Assembly (NCBI GenBank): GCA_047967505.1
Contig: CM106538.1
Direction: 5' to 3' (one strand)
Source: Dipteris shenzhenensis
Taxonomy: Eukaryota; Polypodiophyta; Polypodiopsida; Gleicheniales
Length of the DNA stretch: 64,000 nt
The notes below the pieces were generated by a model that ran no database searches, was not told the DNA's origin, and saw only the letters and a list, made by a program, of their open reading frames with translations. Of this stretch, positions 61,608-64,000 are shown piece by piece (position 1 is the first letter of the stretch; every line of letters starts with the position of its first letter). The position numbers were made by a program, and so were the translations under genes.

Positions 61608-62569
61608 TGTTTGCGTCTTAGGTTTAGGGATAGGTTTAGGTCCAGCCTAGGATAGGAGCCCTTCTGGGCCCCCTCAGGGCTGGAACAAGTGAAGAGAATG
61701 GCAGGGGAAGGGCTGCCTTTATAGGCTACCTGCACCCCTCCCTAGGGCTGCCTTTATGGGGCCTAGTGCTGCCTTTATGGGGCCTAGTGCTGCCTTTATG
61801 GGGCCTAGGGCTGCCATTTATGGGGCCAGCCAACCAGCCTCAAAAGCCCTACAAATAGGAGGCCTCCAGGCCTTCATTCCTCCCAGCACTTCAGCCTCCT
61901 ACAGCTCCTCCTCAGCCCCCTCTGAACAGCCTGACACTCACCCCCAGTGGCCCTCTGACCAGCCTCGGTCTTTGGCATCAGTTCAGCCCTCTAGGAAGGT
62001 GTTCACGAAGCGCATCAGATGGGGAGTCGGGACGGCGAACGGAGTAAGGTTTGGGGTCTGTTCCAGCAGCTCTTTTCAGTTATCTTTTACAGTTTTACAC
62101 AGCTCATTCTCAGCTCTTTATTTCAGTCGTCTCTCAGCTCTCTTATAGGATCTATCACTCCTATCTTTCACTCTCTCACTCATGCAGTAACCCTGCATTC
62201 CGGTGGACAGCACAAGCCTCTCCCTTGCCTTGCAGAAGCGTCCTACATCGTCAGTGTGGACAGCATCAAGGTCTCGGTATTGGTCGGCATTTCCTCTCAA
62301 GTCTTTGGGTCTGCTATACGTGTGCACAGTGAGCCTTCAAAAGCGCATTTCCGTGCTCTCTCGACGAGTGTTCTTTGTATTTCTCAGTTCTCCAAGTATA
62401 AAGAAAATTGGGGAAGGGGGCCCTCAGTGGGTACAGGGACCTAATCGGTTGTCAACTCTACTCTCTCTCTACCCTCATCTCCTTTCTCTCTCTATGGTTA
62501 ATTCCTCGCTAAAGGTTTAAAGAAGGTCTTGCTGTGAATTACACGATCAGATTACCGTTGCATGTTACA
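61608..62569 (+). repeat. 5' LTR of a retrotransposon
   Basis: The 3' boundary is well fixed: ...GCATGTTACA directly before a primer site. The 5' boundary is less clear; TGTTTGCGTC at 61608 is the best candidate, giving about 960 bp. Near 61740-61830 a 21-bp unit (GCTGCCTTTATGGGGCCTAGT-type) is repeated about four times. TC-rich blocks follow. Frames across the unit repeat (MGPSAAF) are artefacts. Confidence 0.65.
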
Positions 62570-62570
62570 T

Positions 62571-62582
62571 TGGTATCAGAGC
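62571..62582 (+). other. primer binding site (initiator Met tRNA)
   Basis: TGGTATCAGAGC one base after the LTR end. Confidence 0.9.
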
Positions 62583-62658
62583 TTCGGTCTGTATCCATCT
62601 TGACTACCGCGAGTGTATGGTTGTGTTGAGATCTGGAAAGGACACACAATCAAGCGCC

Positions 62659-64000
62659 ATGGAAGGGTCGGGAAAGGGACTCAACCTTGAAGACTTTGAC
62701 GAGGAGAACAACTACCAACAAGATACGCTTCTGCCAAATGCTCAAGAAGTGATGGCGAACCTTCTAGAGCAGAATCGAGTCCTCCTATAGCAACTCGAAG
62801 AACATTCATCCCAACTAGAAGAAAGCAGAAGACAGCTAGACCAAACCAAAAAACATCTAGAGGAAAAAGAAGCAGAAAGCCGCTAGAAGAAAGAGGAACC
62901 GCAGATTAAAACTGCTCTTGTTGATGCATGAGGAATGAAAAAATAGGGCACTGCCACACGCAGAGCTCGCCCAAGTAGAGAGGCAACAAAAGCTAGACCG
63001 AGAGGCAATGCTAGCTGCTATGCAAGCAAGTTTGAGCGAAGCAACCGTCACTGCCATAGCTTCGTCAATCGACAAAGGTAACACCACTCACTCGGTTCAC
63101 TCCCAATTTTGTAAAGTATGATGGTAAGTGTGACCATTCCGCAATTTTGCAATTTATTCATCAGTTTATAGCTCATTTCCGTTAGCGCGGATTCAAGATG
63201 AGCAAGATAAAGTCCACCTCGCAGCCCCTCATCTTACCGGTGAGGCAGTGACCTAGTGGCAACATTGGGCTAGTAAGCATACTGACCCAACAACGTTTAA
63301 GACGAATTTTGTTTGGGAAACAGCTGGCCTCAAAGCCCGTTTTCTCCCACCCCAATATATGCTTAACTTGGAGGATGAGTTCTCTTGTCTCTCCCAGAAT
63401 GGTTTACCTGTGTTGACATACAGTAACCAGGTCATCACGCTGGCGCAGCAATTGGGCATGACGAAGAGCGCCAAGATGAAGCAATTCATTGAGGATAGCC
63501 CACTTTCATTCCAACCCCTCTCGAGATCCAGTTCCCACCTGGACCAAGATATCTTAGGCCCCCACCAGATGCCTGGGACTCCTTATTGACTGAGATACAC
63601 AGCATCAGGGCCCGTCAGAGAGAGCTGACCCCTCAAGAGCAGGCTTGATACACCCAAGAACATGCCCGTATTATACACGAGCAGGGCACCCTTATCCAGG
63701 GGCTCAGACACGACATCACATAGCTTCGAGAGGAGCTCGAGACCCTGAGAGCAACGCCTGGAGGGACCCCAGCCACAGAGATGGAGGCACAAATAGCCAC
63801 GATACAGTCGGCTATAGCAGAGACGACTAGGTGGGTGGACATGGCGAAACGGAAGCCCGCAAAGGCAACCGTTTTAGCCGCCATACAAGAGCAACAGCAG
63901 AGGGCTTCGAAGGCCCTCAACATCCGGATACGAGGGATCACGCGAGACAGCACCAACACCACTACGACGCCCATGGAGGAGGCGATCACCTTTGTGACCA
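62659..64000 (+). pseudogene. retrotransposon gag (probably Ty3/gypsy), runs off the window
   Basis: An ATG at about 62659 starts MEGSGKGLNLEDFDEENNYQ. A coiled coil rich in Gln, Glu and Lys follows, interrupted by TAG (62788) and TAG (62885). A capsid-type domain (YDGKCDHSAILQFIHQFIAHF, TGEAVT.WQHW, TFKTNFVWETAGLKARFLPP, LNLEDEFSCLSQNG; about 63115-63500) follows with frame breaks. It continues as Arg/Glu-rich sequence to the window edge. Order and motifs fit gypsy gag. No polymerase is visible, so copia cannot be excluded. Confidence 0.65.

Overview
This is nuclear DNA from a land plant with a large, repeat-packed genome. The signs are an intron-rich, plant-type CDC48 gene, many Ty1/copia and Ty3/gypsy LTR retrotransposons with tRNA-iMet primer sites, plant L1-type and RTE-like LINEs, long GA/CT and GT/TA microsatellites, and no bacterial-style gene packing. 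A gymnosperm, fern or lycophyte would fit, but the species cannot be read from the sequence.

Only two host genes can be supported. CDC48 (minus strand, 8974-12944) is complete: nine exons join into 2412 nt, or 803 residues plus stop, with no frameshift. The second (minus strand, 60527-61346) is the 3' end of an Arg/Glu-rich, low-complexity protein whose upstream exons are not visible. Its last exon has been partly copied about 710 bp downstream (59575-60005).

Layout: 1-1593 is the 3' end and 3' LTR of a retrotransposon. About 2930-8552 is a long decayed L1-type LINE lying tail-first against the 3' side of CDC48. 13.1-16.8 kb is gene-free, with LTR remnants. 16.8-22.1 kb is a mosaic of LINE, copia and gypsy pieces, including a copia element with a clear 3' LTR (20954-21305). 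23.7-25.2 kb is an RTE-like LINE on the minus strand. 26.3-29.2 kb is the best preserved copia element, with an 851-codon open frame. 29.2-37.2 kb holds minus-strand gypsy gag regions, a solo LTR with target-site duplication, and a copia fragment. 39.35-43.2 kb is a copia element with 5' LTR, primer site and an internal 600-bp duplication. 43.2-54.6 kb is mostly minus-strand gypsy sequence (two families) plus a copia gag with 5' LTR. 54.65-57.9 kb is a gag fragment followed by a 5'-truncated LINE. 61.6-64 kb is the start of another LTR element that runs off the window.

Nearly all transposon genes carry stops and frameshifts, many of them TAG where TGG or CAG is expected. That fits old, methylated, deaminated copies. 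The host genes show no such damage. I found no defence island, biosynthetic cluster, CRISPR array, tRNA or rRNA. The most unusual items are a gypsy family in which a retropepsin-like domain follows integrase, repeated internal domain duplications in several elements, a duplicated 5' splice site in CDC48, and a perfect 18-bp-arm hairpin at 59105-59157. Coordinates of LTR ends and fragments were read by eye and may be off by a few bases.
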